64,000 bases of DNA from Ardenticatenaceae bacterium (GTDB taxonomy: Bacteria > Chloroflexota > Anaerolineae > Promineifilales > Promineifilaceae): contig JACKBR010000008.1 of NCBI GenBank assembly GCA_020634495.1, positions 1 to 64,000 on the forward strand. Direction: 5' to 3'. This document shows, piece after piece, positions 18,442 to 27,691 of the stretch. The position numbers and the translations under genes are program-made. The number at the start of each line of letters is the position of its first letter. Position 1 is the first letter of the stretch. The notes under the pieces were generated by a model. The model ran no database searches and had not been told where the DNA came from. It worked only from the letters and a program-made list of their open reading frames with translations.

Positions 18442-20516
18442 GTGTTTGAATTGCCATTTCCGTTAACCGGCAGGCGGATGATAAAGGTAGTTCCTTCGTT
18501 GGGAACGCTGACAACGTTAATTTCTCCACCATGTTGTTCAATAATGCGGTGGCTGGTTGCCAGACCTAAACCAGTTCCTTTGCCAGGGTCTTTTGTTGTA
18601 TAAAAGGGCTCAAAGATGTGAACCAATTCTGCTTCTGACATCCCTTTGCCGTTGTCCTGGACGATTATTTGCACATGGTCTTTTTCGGTATCTAGCCGCG
18701 TTGTTATGACTATTTGCCGTTTTTGGGGGAGCTGGTGGACAGCGTCTCTGGCGTTGATGATGAGGTTTAGCCAGACGCTTTTTAGATGTTCCCAGCTGCC
18801 GACAATGAGCGGCAAGTTGTCGGCCATGTTTTGCACGACTTCGGCATCGGTTGAGGTTAGCTGATACCGAACCAGGTCCAGGGTTTGCCGAATGGAGTTG
18901 TTTATATCGCCTGTGGCCAGGTCGTAATGTTCTTGCCGAGCAAAATCGAGCAAGCCGCGCACTACTTTGGTGGCACGGTCTCCGGCGCGGGCGATGAGGT
19001 CAACTGCTTCATAATTTTCATCTTCTTCTGGGATGAACATTTTGAGCATTTCAGCATTGGCGTTAATGGCGGTAAGTGGGTTATTGATTTCATGAGCAAC
19101 GCCAGCGGCCAGTTGGCCAATGGCGGCAAGCTTTCCTGCTTGCAAAAGGGAACTTTCTAGCCGTCGCTCTTCGGTGCGGTCTTGCCACAGGATGACTGCT
19201 CTGGCGGAGCTGGCTTGCTTGCTGGGAATGGGGTAAGCATTAACATCCCATTCTCGCGGTAGGTGATCGTCTCCTTTCCAATTAATTGTCCAGCGCTGGG
19301 CCTGTTTTTTAGCCAGGGTATGTTCTGCCAGGCAATGGTCGCATGGTTTTTTGCGCTGAAAGAAAGCCTGGTAGCAAATTTGGTTTACCAGGTGTTCGGG
19401 GACGGTGTTTAGCTCATCGGCCTTGCTTTTATTGATGCCGATAAGCTGCCAATTGTCGTTGATGGTGTAAATGGGGTGGGGAATGCCATCAATGAGGGCT
19501 TGCAGGGTGTTGCGGCTTTCTAGCATTTCTTGCTGGCGTTGGCGGATGCGGGTGAACAGCCAGGCGTTTTCAATGGCTTCGCTGATGGAGCTGGCCAGGG
19601 AAGCAAACAGGTCTAAATCTACTTCGCTAAAGGGGCTTTCTATTTTGTTGAAGGCGTTGATAAGACCTACGGGACGACCTCTGACAATGAGTGGCGCGGC
19701 AATGAGGTTGTTGACATAAAAGTTGGGTGGGGCATCAATTTCTGGCTGAAAACGGCCGTCTCCCTCTGGTTGGTTAAGGATTACGGCCGTTTGCTCCTGA
19801 AACACCGTCCCAAAAATACCTTCGCCAACGGAAATGGCAGGAACGGCCGTTACCGGCAAGGGGCCGCTGCGCCCGTGTAAATTCTGGTAGCGCAGCTTCG
19901 TGCCCCCTTCCACCATCAATGCCCCAGCCAGCTCCGTGCCCAACAGCGGCTCGACGCCCTCTATGGCGGCTGCCAACACCTCGGCCACTTCCAGGGTCGC
20001 CGCAACGGTTTGCCCGATTCGGTTTAGGGCAGCCAGCTGCTGGCTTTGCCGCTGGAGCTGTTTTTCCAGCTGCTGTGTGCGCAAAATGGTGTTTACCCGG
20101 GCCAGTAGCTCCTGGGGCCGGTACGGTTTGGTGATGTAATCGTCTGCGCCAGCGGTGAGCGCTTCGACTTTTTCGCTGCTGCCTGCTGCGGCCGTTAGCA
20201 GCACCACGCGGGTGTATTGCAGCTTTTCGTGGTCTCGAATCCAGTTTAGCACGTCCAGCCCGGAGAGGTTGGGCATACGCATGTCTAGCAGTACCAGATC
20301 AATTTCGGCGATGTCGCCTGCGACGGTCATTTGCAGCAAGTCAATCGCCTCCTGGCCGTCTCGCGCTGAAGAGACCAGAAACGCTGCCTTTTTAACCAAA
20401 AAATCAGCCAAAGATTCAGCAATTTCTGGTTCGTCGTCAACGATCAGGATGTGTGATCTTTTTTCGGTTGTGTGTGGGGGGGAAACGGCCGTTTCTACCC
20501 CAATTTGCTCTGACAC
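18438..20516 (-). CDS. Hybrid receiver-GAF-PAS-histidine kinase
   Basis: A 692-residue soluble sensor. A receiver domain (residues about 20-135; phospho-acceptor D in IDLVLLDMRMPNLSGLDVLN) precedes a short coiled coil, a GAF domain (about 170-325), a PAS domain (about 340-455; three cysteines around KKPCDHCLAEH could bind metal or heme), HisKA with GVAHEINNPLTAINANAEML (about 475) and HATPase_c with DNGKGMSEAELVHIFEPFYT and PGKGTGLGLATSH. No transmembrane helix is seen, so signals are cytosolic. A receiver at the N-terminus suggests control by an upstream kinase. It lies 24 bp after the OmpR-type regulator and overlaps the PucR gene. Confidence 0.92.
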   Translation of the reverse strand: MSEQIGVETAVSPPHTTEKRSHILIVDDEPEIAESLADFLVKKAAFLVSSARDGQEAIDLLQMTVAGDIAEIDLVLLDMRMPNLSGLDVLNWIRDHEKLQYTRVVLLTAAAGSSEKVEALTAGADDYITKPYRPQELLARVNTILRTQQLEKQLQRQSQQLAALNRIGQTVAATLEVAEVLAAAIEGVEPLLGTELAGALMVEGGTKLRYQNLHGRSGPLPVTAVPAISVGEGIFGTVFQEQTAVILNQPEGDGRFQPEIDAPPNFYVNNLIAAPLIVRGRPVGLINAFNKIESPFSEVDLDLFASLASSISEAIENAWLFTRIRQRQQEMLESRNTLQALIDGIPHPIYTINDNWQLIGINKSKADELNTVPEHLVNQICYQAFFQRKKPCDHCLAEHTLAKKQAQRWTINWKGDDHLPREWDVNAYPIPSKQASSARAVILWQDRTEERRLESSLLQAGKLAAIGQLAAGVAHEINNPLTAINANAEMLKMFIPEEDENYEAVDLIARAGDRATKVVRGLLDFARQEHYDLATGDINNSIRQTLDLVRYQLTSTDAEVVQNMADNLPLIVGSWEHLKSVWLNLIINARDAVHQLPQKRQIVITTRLDTEKDHVQIIVQDNGKGMSEAELVHIFEPFYTTKDPGKGTGLGLATSHRIIEQHGGEINVVSVPNEGTTFIIRLPVNGNGNSNT

Positions 20517-20540
20517 TGCTTACCTCATCATCCGGTTCAA

Positions 20541-21257
20541 TCACTGATCTGGATTGGTCGTAAACGTATAGCCATGCCCCTGAATTGTGCGAATATATTT
20601 AGGATCGCTGGGCACAGGTTCAATCTTCTCGCGTAAATTCTTGATGTGCGCCCGAACCAGTTCTGGGCTGCCTGTATCACGCGGGTAATCCCACACATCT
20701 TGCAGCAGCTGCTGGCTGTTAAACACCTGGTCTGCATTGCTCATCAAATGATACAACAAATCAAACTGCACATTGGTCAGCAGCGCAGGCCCATTGGGTG
20801 TGGTTACCTTAAAACTGCGGCAGTCTAAAACCACATTACCGGCTACCACTTCGGCCGGTTTTTCCTCTTTTACTTCAGTAGATACCACCCGTCGCAAAAT
20901 GGCTCGCACGCGCAGTTGCAGCTCTTCCATGTTGAATGGCTTGCTTAAGTAATCGTCTGCGCCAGCGCGAAAGCCTTCAATTTTGTCTTCATCTTTAGCT
21001 TTTGCCGTTAAAAAGAGCACTGGCAAATCTTGGAGCAACGGGTCTCCTCGAATTTGCCGACAGACCTGATACCCATCTGCACCAGGCATCATAATATCTA
21101 AAATGAACAGGTCTGGGCGATGACGACGGGCTAACTGTAACCCTTCTGTGCCACTGTTTGATACCATAACATGGTAACCGTACAGTTTCAGGGCACGCTG
21201 CAAGGTTCGCGAAACAAGTTCATCATCATCAATCACAAGAATGGTGGCCATGTGCAC
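20541..21257 (-). CDS. OmpR-family response regulator
   Basis: A 238-residue regulator with a receiver domain (residues 4-118; acidic pocket DDDE near the start, phosphorylatable D in DLFILDIMMPGADGYQVCR, K in LFLTAKAKDEDKIEGF) and a winged-helix output domain (about 138-232: LTNVQFDLLYHLMSNADQVF, VRAHIKNLREKIEP, IRTIQGHGYTF). Such proteins bind direct repeats near promoters. It is the first gene of a three-gene minus-strand set with the hybrid kinase and the PucR regulator, and the kinase downstream is its likely partner. Start ATG 21257, with MATILVIDDDE six bases in as an alternative. Confidence 0.93.
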   Translation of the reverse strand: MHMATILVIDDDELVSRTLQRALKLYGYHVMVSNSGTEGLQLARRHRPDLFILDIMMPGADGYQVCRQIRGDPLLQDLPVLFLTAKAKDEDKIEGFRAGADDYLSKPFNMEELQLRVRAILRRVVSTEVKEEKPAEVVAGNVVLDCRSFKVTTPNGPALLTNVQFDLLYHLMSNADQVFNSQQLLQDVWDYPRDTGSPELVRAHIKNLREKIEPVPSDPKYIRTIQGHGYTFTTNPDQ

Positions 21258-21353
21258 TCCTCTGGCTCAACTGCCTTTGAATAAAACAAAATCTTATGTG
21301 AATTTACGGCCGTTAGTATAACAGATTTTCTTGCCTGTTTTGCGCCTAGTTAG

Positions 21354-21413
21354 CAAAAAACCTTCGCACAAAAGGACAACCTGGTAATAAAGCTGAATTT
21401 TGCCCGAAGGTTT
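21354..21413 (-). terminator. Terminator after the PDH E2 gene
   Basis: On the minus strand AAACCTTCG and CGAAGGTTT bracket a loop of about 38 bases and are followed by six T. It lies just downstream of the E2 stop at 21430. Confidence 0.55.
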
Positions 21414-21429
21414 CTTAAATCTAGTTGGT

Positions 21430-22707
21430 TTAGATCAGCAAGCGCAAAGGTTCTTCTAAAATGCCCTTAAACGCTTGCATAAATTGGGCCGCTTCTACGC
21501 CATCAGTTACCCGGTGATCTGCTGAAATGGTGGCCTTCATGCGGGTGCCTACGGTTAATTCACCATCAACCACCACCGGCACTTGCTGCGCCGAGCCAAT
21601 GGCCAAAATGGCGGCATTGGGCGGATTAACGATGGCTACAAAATGCTCCACATCAAAAGCGCCCAGATTGCTGACGGTGAAGGTGGCTCCTTCCACATCG
21701 TCTGGTTTTACCTTGCCTTCGCGGGCGCGGGCGATCATCGCTTTGTGGTCTTGGGCAATTTTGGAGATGCTGGCTCCGTCCGTGCCTTTTTGCACGATGG
21801 TGAGCAGCCCGCCCTCAACCGCTACGGCCGTTCCCACATTGATCTCGTTGTGCAAAATGATCTTGTCGCCGCCAAAGCTGGCGTTGATATTGGGAAACTG
21901 GCGCAGGGCCAGCGCTGCCGCCTTCACAATGAGGTCATTCACGGTCACTTTTTGTTCTGGCTCTAGCGAGGCGTTAATTTGCTTCCGCAAATTCAGCGCA
22001 GCGGCCATGTCGATGTCTGACGTGACGTAGAAGTGGGGGACGGTGACTTTGCTCTCGGTCATGCGGCGGGCAATGGCCTGGCGCATACGGCTGAGTGGTT
22101 TTTCTGTGGCGGTAGCTGGTGTGGGAACGGCCGTAGCCACCCCAGAAATTGCAGTTGGAACGGCCGTAGCAGGCGGACTCTCCAAAAATGCCTCTACGTC
22201 CGCCTTGCGCACCCGGCCACCGGGCCCGCTGCCGCCCACCTGAGTTAAATCAACCGCGTGCTCCTCTGCCATGCGGCGAGCCACGGGCGTTGCCTTCACC
22301 CCACCAGGAAATTCGCCGTCTGGTTGGCCGTCGCCTACCTTGGCTGGTTGCGCCGGAGCTGCCTCGACCTTCGTTGCTGCTTCCTGGATGGCCGGTTCAG
22401 CTTCAGCCTTAGCTGGGGCAGCGCCATTGCGGCTGCCCGCGCCGCCTGTCATGCCAGAAATATCTTCATCAGCCTCGCCAATGATGCCCAGATTATCCCC
22501 CACAGGAATAAGATCACCCGTGTTGGCCAACTGGGCCAGCAGCACCCCTTCGGCACGGGCGGTTAACTCCTGCGTCACCTTGTCAGACTCAATTTCGGCC
22601 AGCACATCCCCTTTTTGCACCGGATCGCCCACCTGCTTAAGCCAGCTGCCCATCGTCCCTTCTTCCATGTCGAAGCCCAAAGTAGGCATCTTGATAAATT
22701 CAGCCAT
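21430..22707 (-). CDS. pdhC: 2-oxo acid dehydrogenase E2 (acetyltransferase)
   Basis: A 425-residue dihydrolipoamide acyltransferase, core of the pyruvate dehydrogenase-type complex. The lipoyl domain (1-78) has the attachment lysine in EIESDKVTQELTA. An Ala/Glu/Pro linker leads to a peripheral-subunit-binding domain (about 130-170: KATPVARRMAEEHAVDL and GSGPGGRVRKADVEAFL). The catalytic domain (about 200-425) ends with SADHRVTDGVEAAQFMQAF, the acyltransferase active-site motif. The linker holds several A-T-A-V pieces encoded by ACGGCCGT. The start codon shares a base with the E1 beta stop. No E3 gene is in the window. Confidence 0.92.
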   Translation of the reverse strand: MAEFIKMPTLGFDMEEGTMGSWLKQVGDPVQKGDVLAEIESDKVTQELTARAEGVLLAQLANTGDLIPVGDNLGIIGEADEDISGMTGGAGSRNGAAPAKAEAEPAIQEAATKVEAAPAQPAKVGDGQPDGEFPGGVKATPVARRMAEEHAVDLTQVGGSGPGGRVRKADVEAFLESPPATAVPTAISGVATAVPTPATATEKPLSRMRQAIARRMTESKVTVPHFYVTSDIDMAAALNLRKQINASLEPEQKVTVNDLIVKAAALALRQFPNINASFGGDKIILHNEINVGTAVAVEGGLLTIVQKGTDGASISKIAQDHKAMIARAREGKVKPDDVEGATFTVSNLGAFDVEHFVAIVNPPNAAILAIGSAQQVPVVVDGELTVGTRMKATISADHRVTDGVEAAQFMQAFKGILEEPLRLLI

Positions 22708-23687
22708 TACAAAATCTCCTTCACCGCAGCAATGACGCGCTCAGCATTGGGTAACGCGGCGCGTTCCAATTCACCAGAATAAGGGGCAGGCACATCATAC
22801 TGGGCCACGCGCTTGATGGGGGCATCGATATAATCAAATGCCTCTTCCTGCAAACGAGCCACAATTTCCGCCCCAATGCCATAAGTCTGATGGCCAAACT
22901 CAACCACCACCGCCTTAAACGTCTTCTTGAATGATGCAATGGCTGGCCCCATGTCGAGTGGCTGTAATGTACGCAGGTCAATGATTTCGGCCTCAATCCC
23001 TTCTTCTGCCAGAGTTTTAGCCGCATCCAGAGAGACATGCAGCCCTTCCCCATAGGTAATAATCGTGACGTCTGAGCCTTCACGTTTCACGTCAGAAACG
23101 CCAATGGGCACCGTGAATTCTTCCTCCGGCACTTCGTCGCGCACTTTGGGTGAGGTGTAAAGCGCCACCGGCTCAATAAACAGCACCGGGCTGTTGTCTC
23201 GAATGGCAGACTTGAGCAATCCTTTGGCGTCGTAGGGCGTAGCCGGGCAAACCACCTTGAGACCCGGAAAATGGGCAAAAATGACGTCTGGCGTGTGGCT
23301 GTGGGTGGCTCCAAGCTGTTTGCCACCGCCGCCTGGCGCACGGAAGACCACCGGGCAATCGAACTGGCCATTAAACATGTAGCTGACTTTGGCCGCGTGG
23401 TTCACAATGGCATCAAAGGCGACAAAGGCAAAGTTAATGGTCATGAATTCGGCAATAGGGCGCGTGCCCGCCATAGCTGCCCCCGTGGCCGCTCCGGCAA
23501 TGGCCATCTCTGAGATGGGTGTGTCGCGGACGCGATTTTCACCAAATTCTTCCAAAAACCCTTTGGTGACGGCATAGGTGCCGCCCCAAGCGCCAACTTC
23601 TTCGCCCATGATAAATACGTTTTCATCGCGGCGCATTTCTTCGCGCAGCGCCTCTGTAATTGCTTCTCGTAAAGTTAACCGGGCCAT
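22707..23687 (-). CDS. pdhB: Pyruvate dehydrogenase-type E1 beta subunit
   Basis: A 326-residue beta subunit of the ThDP-dependent E1 component. Seen are VFIMGEEVGAWGGTYAVTKG, RVRDTPISEMAIAGAATGAA, PVVFRAPGGGGKQLGATHSH, GLKVVCPATPYDAKGLLKSA and a C-terminal transketolase-type domain (IITYGEGLHVSLDAAKTLAE, EIIDLRTLQPLDMGPAIASF). These fit pyruvate or acetoin dehydrogenase E1 beta rather than the branched-chain enzyme, although the branch cannot be settled by eye. The gene starts two bases after the alpha-subunit stop and overlaps the E2 start, a tight three-gene operon. Confidence 0.9.
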   Translation of the reverse strand: MARLTLREAITEALREEMRRDENVFIMGEEVGAWGGTYAVTKGFLEEFGENRVRDTPISEMAIAGAATGAAMAGTRPIAEFMTINFAFVAFDAIVNHAAKVSYMFNGQFDCPVVFRAPGGGGKQLGATHSHTPDVIFAHFPGLKVVCPATPYDAKGLLKSAIRDNSPVLFIEPVALYTSPKVRDEVPEEEFTVPIGVSDVKREGSDVTIITYGEGLHVSLDAAKTLAEEGIEAEIIDLRTLQPLDMGPAIASFKKTFKAVVVEFGHQTYGIGAEIVARLQEEAFDYIDAPIKRVAQYDVPAPYSGELERAALPNAERVIAAVKEIL

Positions 23688-23689
23688 AA

Positions 23690-24667
23690 TTAATTTGCCT
23701 CCGCATTGCTGGGGTAGATGTAGTCAAATAAAGTGTCCAGCGCTGGCAGTGGTGAATCATCTGAAAATTGCACAGCTTCATCCACTTCTTTCATGATTTC
23801 TTGGTCGATGGCAATGAGCTCTTCTTCCTTCAAGTTTTGTTCTTGCAACAGGTGGTTTTGCAGCGTACCGATGGGGTCTTTTTCGTCACGCCATTTGTCT
23901 AGCTCGCCTTCTGGCCGGTAGCGGGTGCGGTCGCCAATGCTGTGCCCTTCGTAGCGGTAGGTCATCATTTCCAGGAATTGTGGGCCTTTGCCTTTGCGGC
24001 AGGCGGCAATCGCTTTTTTGGTGGCTTCATGAACGGCAAAGATGTCCATGCCATCTACTTGCTTGCCAGGAATGTTGTACGCTTTGGCTTTGTCGATCAT
24101 TTTGTGGGTGGCTGACGCTTTTTCGATGGATGTGCCCATGCCGTACTTGTTGTTTTCGCAGATGAAAACGATGGGCAGCTCCCAAACGGCCGCCATGTTG
24201 AGCGATTCGTGAAAGTAGCCAATGTTGGTCGCGCCATCGCCAAAGTAGCAGAGGCAAACGGCATCGCTGCCTTTGTATTTTTCGGCCAGGGCCAGGCCCA
24301 CGCCCAGCGAGATGTGGGCACCGACAATGCCGTAGCCGCCCCAGAATGTTTTTTCTTTGCTGGCCATGTGCATGGAGCCGCCGCGCCCGCCCACGACGCC
24401 GGTGGCTTTGCCCATTAGCTCGGCCATGACCTGGGTGGCGGGAATGCCTACGGCCAGGGCGTGGCCATGGTCGCGGTAGGCGGTGATGATGTGGTCGCCT
24501 TCTTTGCGTGCGCCGATGCTGCCTACGGCAACGGCTTCTTGGCCGATGTAAAGGTGCAGGAACCCTTTGATTTTACCTTCCAACTGGTAGAGCTCGTCGC
24601 TGCGCTCTTCAAAGCGACGGATCAATACCATTTGGCGGTACCAATCGAGCAGTGTGTCTTTGTCCAT
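23690..24667 (-). CDS. pdhA: Pyruvate dehydrogenase-type E1 alpha subunit
   Basis: A 325-residue alpha subunit that binds ThDP and decarboxylates the 2-oxo acid. The ThDP motif is CYFGDGATNIGYFHESLNMA, followed by VFICENNKYGMGTSIEKAS. HRDHGHALAVGI-like YRDHGHALAVGIPATQVMAE and GRGGSMHMASKEKTFWGGYG, and YRYEGHSIGDRTRYRPEGEL, the phosphorylation-loop region of mammalian homologues, are all present. Length suits the short bacterial alpha subunits. It leads the pdhA-pdhB-pdhC operon. The 248 bp upstream, up to thrB, carry one ACGGCCGT and no promoter I can name. Confidence 0.92.
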   Translation of the reverse strand: MDKDTLLDWYRQMVLIRRFEERSDELYQLEGKIKGFLHLYIGQEAVAVGSIGARKEGDHIITAYRDHGHALAVGIPATQVMAELMGKATGVVGGRGGSMHMASKEKTFWGGYGIVGAHISLGVGLALAEKYKGSDAVCLCYFGDGATNIGYFHESLNMAAVWELPIVFICENNKYGMGTSIEKASATHKMIDKAKAYNIPGKQVDGMDIFAVHEATKKAIAACRKGKGPQFLEMMTYRYEGHSIGDRTRYRPEGELDKWRDEKDPIGTLQNHLLQEQNLKEEELIAIDQEIMKEVDEAVQFSDDSPLPALDTLFDYIYPSNAEAN

Positions 24668-24915
24668 TCAGATCTCCTTAGTAAATCTTACGCCTCGGTA
24701 GGTGTTGTGAAACTATTCCGTTGGCTAACGGCCGTTTTCCTAAAAATTGCAAAACAGCCAAATAGGGTGGAAACGCTGCCTGTTGTGGGAGGTGGCATGT
24801 TTCCTGTAGCCATTGTGTGGGAAATAGCTTGTTTACTTTTTGCCTTGATATTTCAGCGAGTTTAGCTTGCCTGGTTTTACCAAGTAGTTGCTGTATCAAC
24901 GATGTCCTTAGTTTA

Positions 24916-25839
24916 TCAAATTGTACCCTGGCTGGCGAGTCGATTAATCCTGGTTCCGGCCGTGTCTATGGGCAATACCCAGCTGCGGCAGGTGAGGTTG
25001 TGTTGCTGAAAAACGGCCGTCACCGCCGTGACAATTTTGGCGTGGTTTTCGCGGGCAAAGGCGATGAGGCTGGGGCCTGCGCCACTCAGCGCCACACCAC
25101 CAGCGCCCGCGGCATAAGCGGCGGCAAATGCCTGGGCCATGCCGGGAATGAGCGGCAGGCGATACGGTTGGTGCAGCCTGTCTTGCATGGCCAGGGTAAG
25201 AATGGGGTAATCGGCCGTTTCCAGGGCGCGGATGAGTAGGGGCAGGCGGCTGGCGTTAAAAATGGCGTCCTGGCGGCTAATCTGGTTGGGGAGGGCGGCG
25301 CGGGCGTCCCGCGTGAGCAGCTCAAAGCTGGGCGTAACAATCACCACCTGCTGCGGGGCAATGGGCAATGGTTCGATGTGAACCTGTTCCCCTTGCATAA
25401 CGCCCAGCACCAGCCCGCCAAGCAGGGCGGGGGCCACGTTGTCGGGATGGCCTTCTTCGGCTGTGGCCAGGGCCAGAATATCTGCCTGGGTCAGATGGCC
25501 ATCTACCAGCGCATTGGCCCCCATCAACCCGGCCAGAACGGCCGTTGAGCTGCTGCCCAGCCCGCTGCCTACAGGAATGTTGTTTTCTTGCTCAATGTGC
25601 AGGCCAGACGGCCGTTTGCCCAACTGGTCGAACAGCCGACAGGCAGTTTTGTACACCAGGTTTGTTTCATCGGTGGGCACTTTTTCAGCATCCAGGCCAG
25701 TGACTTCGATGGTGAGTTTGGGGGCGGCAACGGCCGTAAACCTCACATGGTTATAAAGGCCCAGCGCCAGCCCCAGGCAATCGAAACCGGGACCAAGATT
25801 GGCAGACGTGGCAGGAATGGTGATGGTCACTTGTGTCAT
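24916..25839 (-). CDS. thrB: Homoserine kinase
   Basis: GHMP-family kinase that phosphorylates homoserine in threonine synthesis. The N-terminus VTITIPATSANLGPGFDCLG is the ThrB signature. The ATP loop is NIPVGSGLGSSSTAVLAGLM (about residue 90), and the third GHMP motif AAGAGGVALSGAGPSLIAFA appears near 240. A 307-residue length is typical. In homologues the GLGSSS loop wraps the phosphates. Threonine is the precursor of isoleucine, so the gene complements the branched-chain cluster further left. It is transcribed on the minus strand, divergent from the methyltransferase gene at 25892. Confidence 0.93.
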   Translation of the reverse strand: MTQVTITIPATSANLGPGFDCLGLALGLYNHVRFTAVAAPKLTIEVTGLDAEKVPTDETNLVYKTACRLFDQLGKRPSGLHIEQENNIPVGSGLGSSSTAVLAGLMGANALVDGHLTQADILALATAEEGHPDNVAPALLGGLVLGVMQGEQVHIEPLPIAPQQVVIVTPSFELLTRDARAALPNQISRQDAIFNASRLPLLIRALETADYPILTLAMQDRLHQPYRLPLIPGMAQAFAAAYAAGAGGVALSGAGPSLIAFARENHAKIVTAVTAVFQQHNLTCRSWVLPIDTAGTRINRLASQGTI

Positions 25840-25891
25840 AGGTTGTATTTCTCTGTGATTTGTTCTGCACCAGCCTTCATTTTACGCTAGA

Positions 25892-27175
25892 ATGGACGCA
25901 ACTACGAACATATTTAAGAAACCAACCATGGAATTTGATCAGATATTAACAACACTGCCTGCCCCAGCGGAAAAACGGATTGCCTTGCGCATTAGTCCAG
26001 CGGCCGAGCGGGCCATTCGCAGCGGGCATCCCTGGCTGTTTGCCAACGCAATTCGGCAGCAAAGTCATGACGGCCGTTCGGGAGACCTGGCCGTCATTTT
26101 TGATCGCAAACGCCGTTTTTTGGCGATTGGCCTGTACGCACCTGCTTCGCCCATCCGCGTACGGATTTTGGCCCAGGGGCAGCCCACCAAAATTGACGCC
26201 GACTGGTTCTTGTACAAACTGGAAACGGCCGTTGAGCAGCGCCTGTCCCTTTTGCAAACCAACACCACTGGCTACCGGCTGGTGCATGGTGAAAATGATG
26301 GCCTGCCGGGCCTTGTAATTGATAGATATGGCGAAAATTATGTTTTGAAGCTGTACACCACTGCCTGGGTGCCTCATCTACCCGCCCTGCTGCGGGGCCT
26401 GCTGGCTGTGGCCCAGCCCACACGCATTATTTTGCGGCTGAGCCGATTTGTGCAGCGCCAACACGACGCCCTGTTTGGTTTGGCAGACGGCCAACTGCTG
26501 TTTGGCAAACCGCTCAAAAAATCGGTACGCTTTCTGGAAAACGGCCTTTACTTTGAAGCGGATGTGGTGCAGGGGCAAAAAACGGGCTTCTTTTTGGATC
26601 AGCGGGATAACCGGGCGCGGGTGGAAAAATTGGCAGCGGGCAAGCGGGTGCTGAACGTGTTTGCCTACACGGGTGGATTTTCGCTTTACGCGGCGCGAGG
26701 CGGGGCCAAAGAAGTGGTCAGCTTGGATATTAGCCAGCCAGCCCTGGCCAACGCCATGCGCAATTTTAAGCTGAACCGGGCGCATGAAGTGGTGGCGGGG
26801 GCTGAGCACGAGCTGCTGGTGGGGGATGCTTTCCTGACGATGAAGCAGTTGATTGAAAACGGCCGTCGCTTCGAAATGGTGATTATTGACCCGCCTGCTT
26901 TTGCCAAACGGCAGGATGAGGTGGAGCGGGCCTTGTCGGCATACGGCCGTCTTGTGCGTTTGGGCCTCAAATTGCTTCGATCTGGCGGTATTTTAGTGAT
27001 GGCTTCCTGCTCCAGCCGGGTGAATGCTGATCAATTTTTTGAGCTGGTGCATAAAACGGCCGTTGGGGTGGGACGGCCGTTGCAAGAAATCGAGCGCACC
27101 GGCCATGCCCTGGACCATCCCATCGCCTTTCCCGAAGGCGCTTACCTGAAATGCCTCTTTGCCATCGCTCCTTAA
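25892..27175 (+). CDS. RlmI-like class I rRNA methyltransferase
   Basis: A 427-residue protein of the RlmI/YccW type, which methylates a 23S rRNA cytosine at C5. An N-terminal PUA-like domain has AIRSGHPWLFANAIRQ (residues about 40-55). A linker with FLENGLYFEADVVQGQKTGF and FLDQRDNRARVEKLA leads to the Rossmann methyltransferase with VLNVFAYTGGFSLYAARGGA (about 250), LVGDAFLTMKQL and MVIIDPPAFAKRQDE (about 330), then MASCSSRVNADQFF near the end. The catalytic cysteine in ASCSSR is present. The start is uncertain: ATG at 25892 or the ATG at 25928; neither has a clear ribosome site. The exact target nucleotide is inferred from the family. Confidence 0.85.
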   Translation: MDATTNIFKKPTMEFDQILTTLPAPAEKRIALRISPAAERAIRSGHPWLFANAIRQQSHDGRSGDLAVIFDRKRRFLAIGLYAPASPIRVRILAQGQPTKIDADWFLYKLETAVEQRLSLLQTNTTGYRLVHGENDGLPGLVIDRYGENYVLKLYTTAWVPHLPALLRGLLAVAQPTRIILRLSRFVQRQHDALFGLADGQLLFGKPLKKSVRFLENGLYFEADVVQGQKTGFFLDQRDNRARVEKLAAGKRVLNVFAYTGGFSLYAARGGAKEVVSLDISQPALANAMRNFKLNRAHEVVAGAEHELLVGDAFLTMKQLIENGRRFEMVIIDPPAFAKRQDEVERALSAYGRLVRLGLKLLRSGGILVMASCSSRVNADQFFELVHKTAVGVGRPLQEIERTGHALDHPIAFPEGAYLKCLFAIAP

Positions 27176-27232
27176 ATCGTGAAGCGTTAACCGGCTTCCG
27201 CAGCGTGTTCCAAAACTCTTACTACATCCGTT

Positions 27233-27290
27233 AGATTTATCCACAGATTAACGCAGATTTCGCAGATTTCGCAGATTTAGAGCAAAAAAT
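27233..27290. repeat. CGCAGATTT tandem words
   Basis: ATTTATCCACAGATTAACGCAGATTTCGCAGATTTCGCAGATTTAG-type tandem words lie between the methyltransferase and Rid genes. The same word appears near 36000 and 41780. Confidence 0.75.
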
Positions 27291-27298
27291 GTGCAGGT

Positions 27299-27691
27299 TT
27301 ACATCAGAGCGACCAGCTCTACTTCCACCAGCCACTCCGGATCGACGAGGGCGGTGACGCCGATGAGGGCGCTGGTGGGCCGGGCGTCGCCGTAATATTT
27401 GGCGCGCACGGCGTTAAATTCGGCCAGTTGGGACATGTCGGTGAGGTAGATGGTGGCTTTGACCACATCGGCAAAGGTGGCTCCGTGGGCCGCCAGAATC
27501 GTTTGCAAGTTGTGGAACACTTGCTCCGCCTGGGCGGCCATATTGCCCACGCCCACGGTCTCGCCGCGAGCGTTTTGCGGCCCCTGCCCAGAAATGAAAA
27601 GCATGTCTGATCCGCCGGGTACGCGGGCGGCTTGGGAGTAGTTTCGGGGTGGCGCGAAGACACCTTCGGGATTGTTGATCTGGAATTTCAT
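27299..27691 (-). CDS. RidA-family protein
   Basis: A complete 130-residue Rid protein starting at ATG 27691 (AAGGAA upstream). Motifs: MLFISGQGPQNARGETVGVG, QAEQVFHNLQTILAAHGATF, VVKATIYLTDMSQLAEFNAV, and ARPTSALIGVTALVDPEWLV-type C-terminus. The R-P-T-S stretch contains the arginine that binds the carboxylate of the imino-acid substrate in active RidA. The final glutamate in LVEVELVAL is typical of the family. The start overlaps the stop of the methyltransferase gene (TGATG), indicating coupling. Exact substrates are unknown. Confidence 0.88.
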   Translation of the reverse strand: MKFQINNPEGVFAPPRNYSQAARVPGGSDMLFISGQGPQNARGETVGVGNMAAQAEQVFHNLQTILAAHGATFADVVKATIYLTDMSQLAEFNAVRAKYYGDARPTSALIGVTALVDPEWLVEVELVALM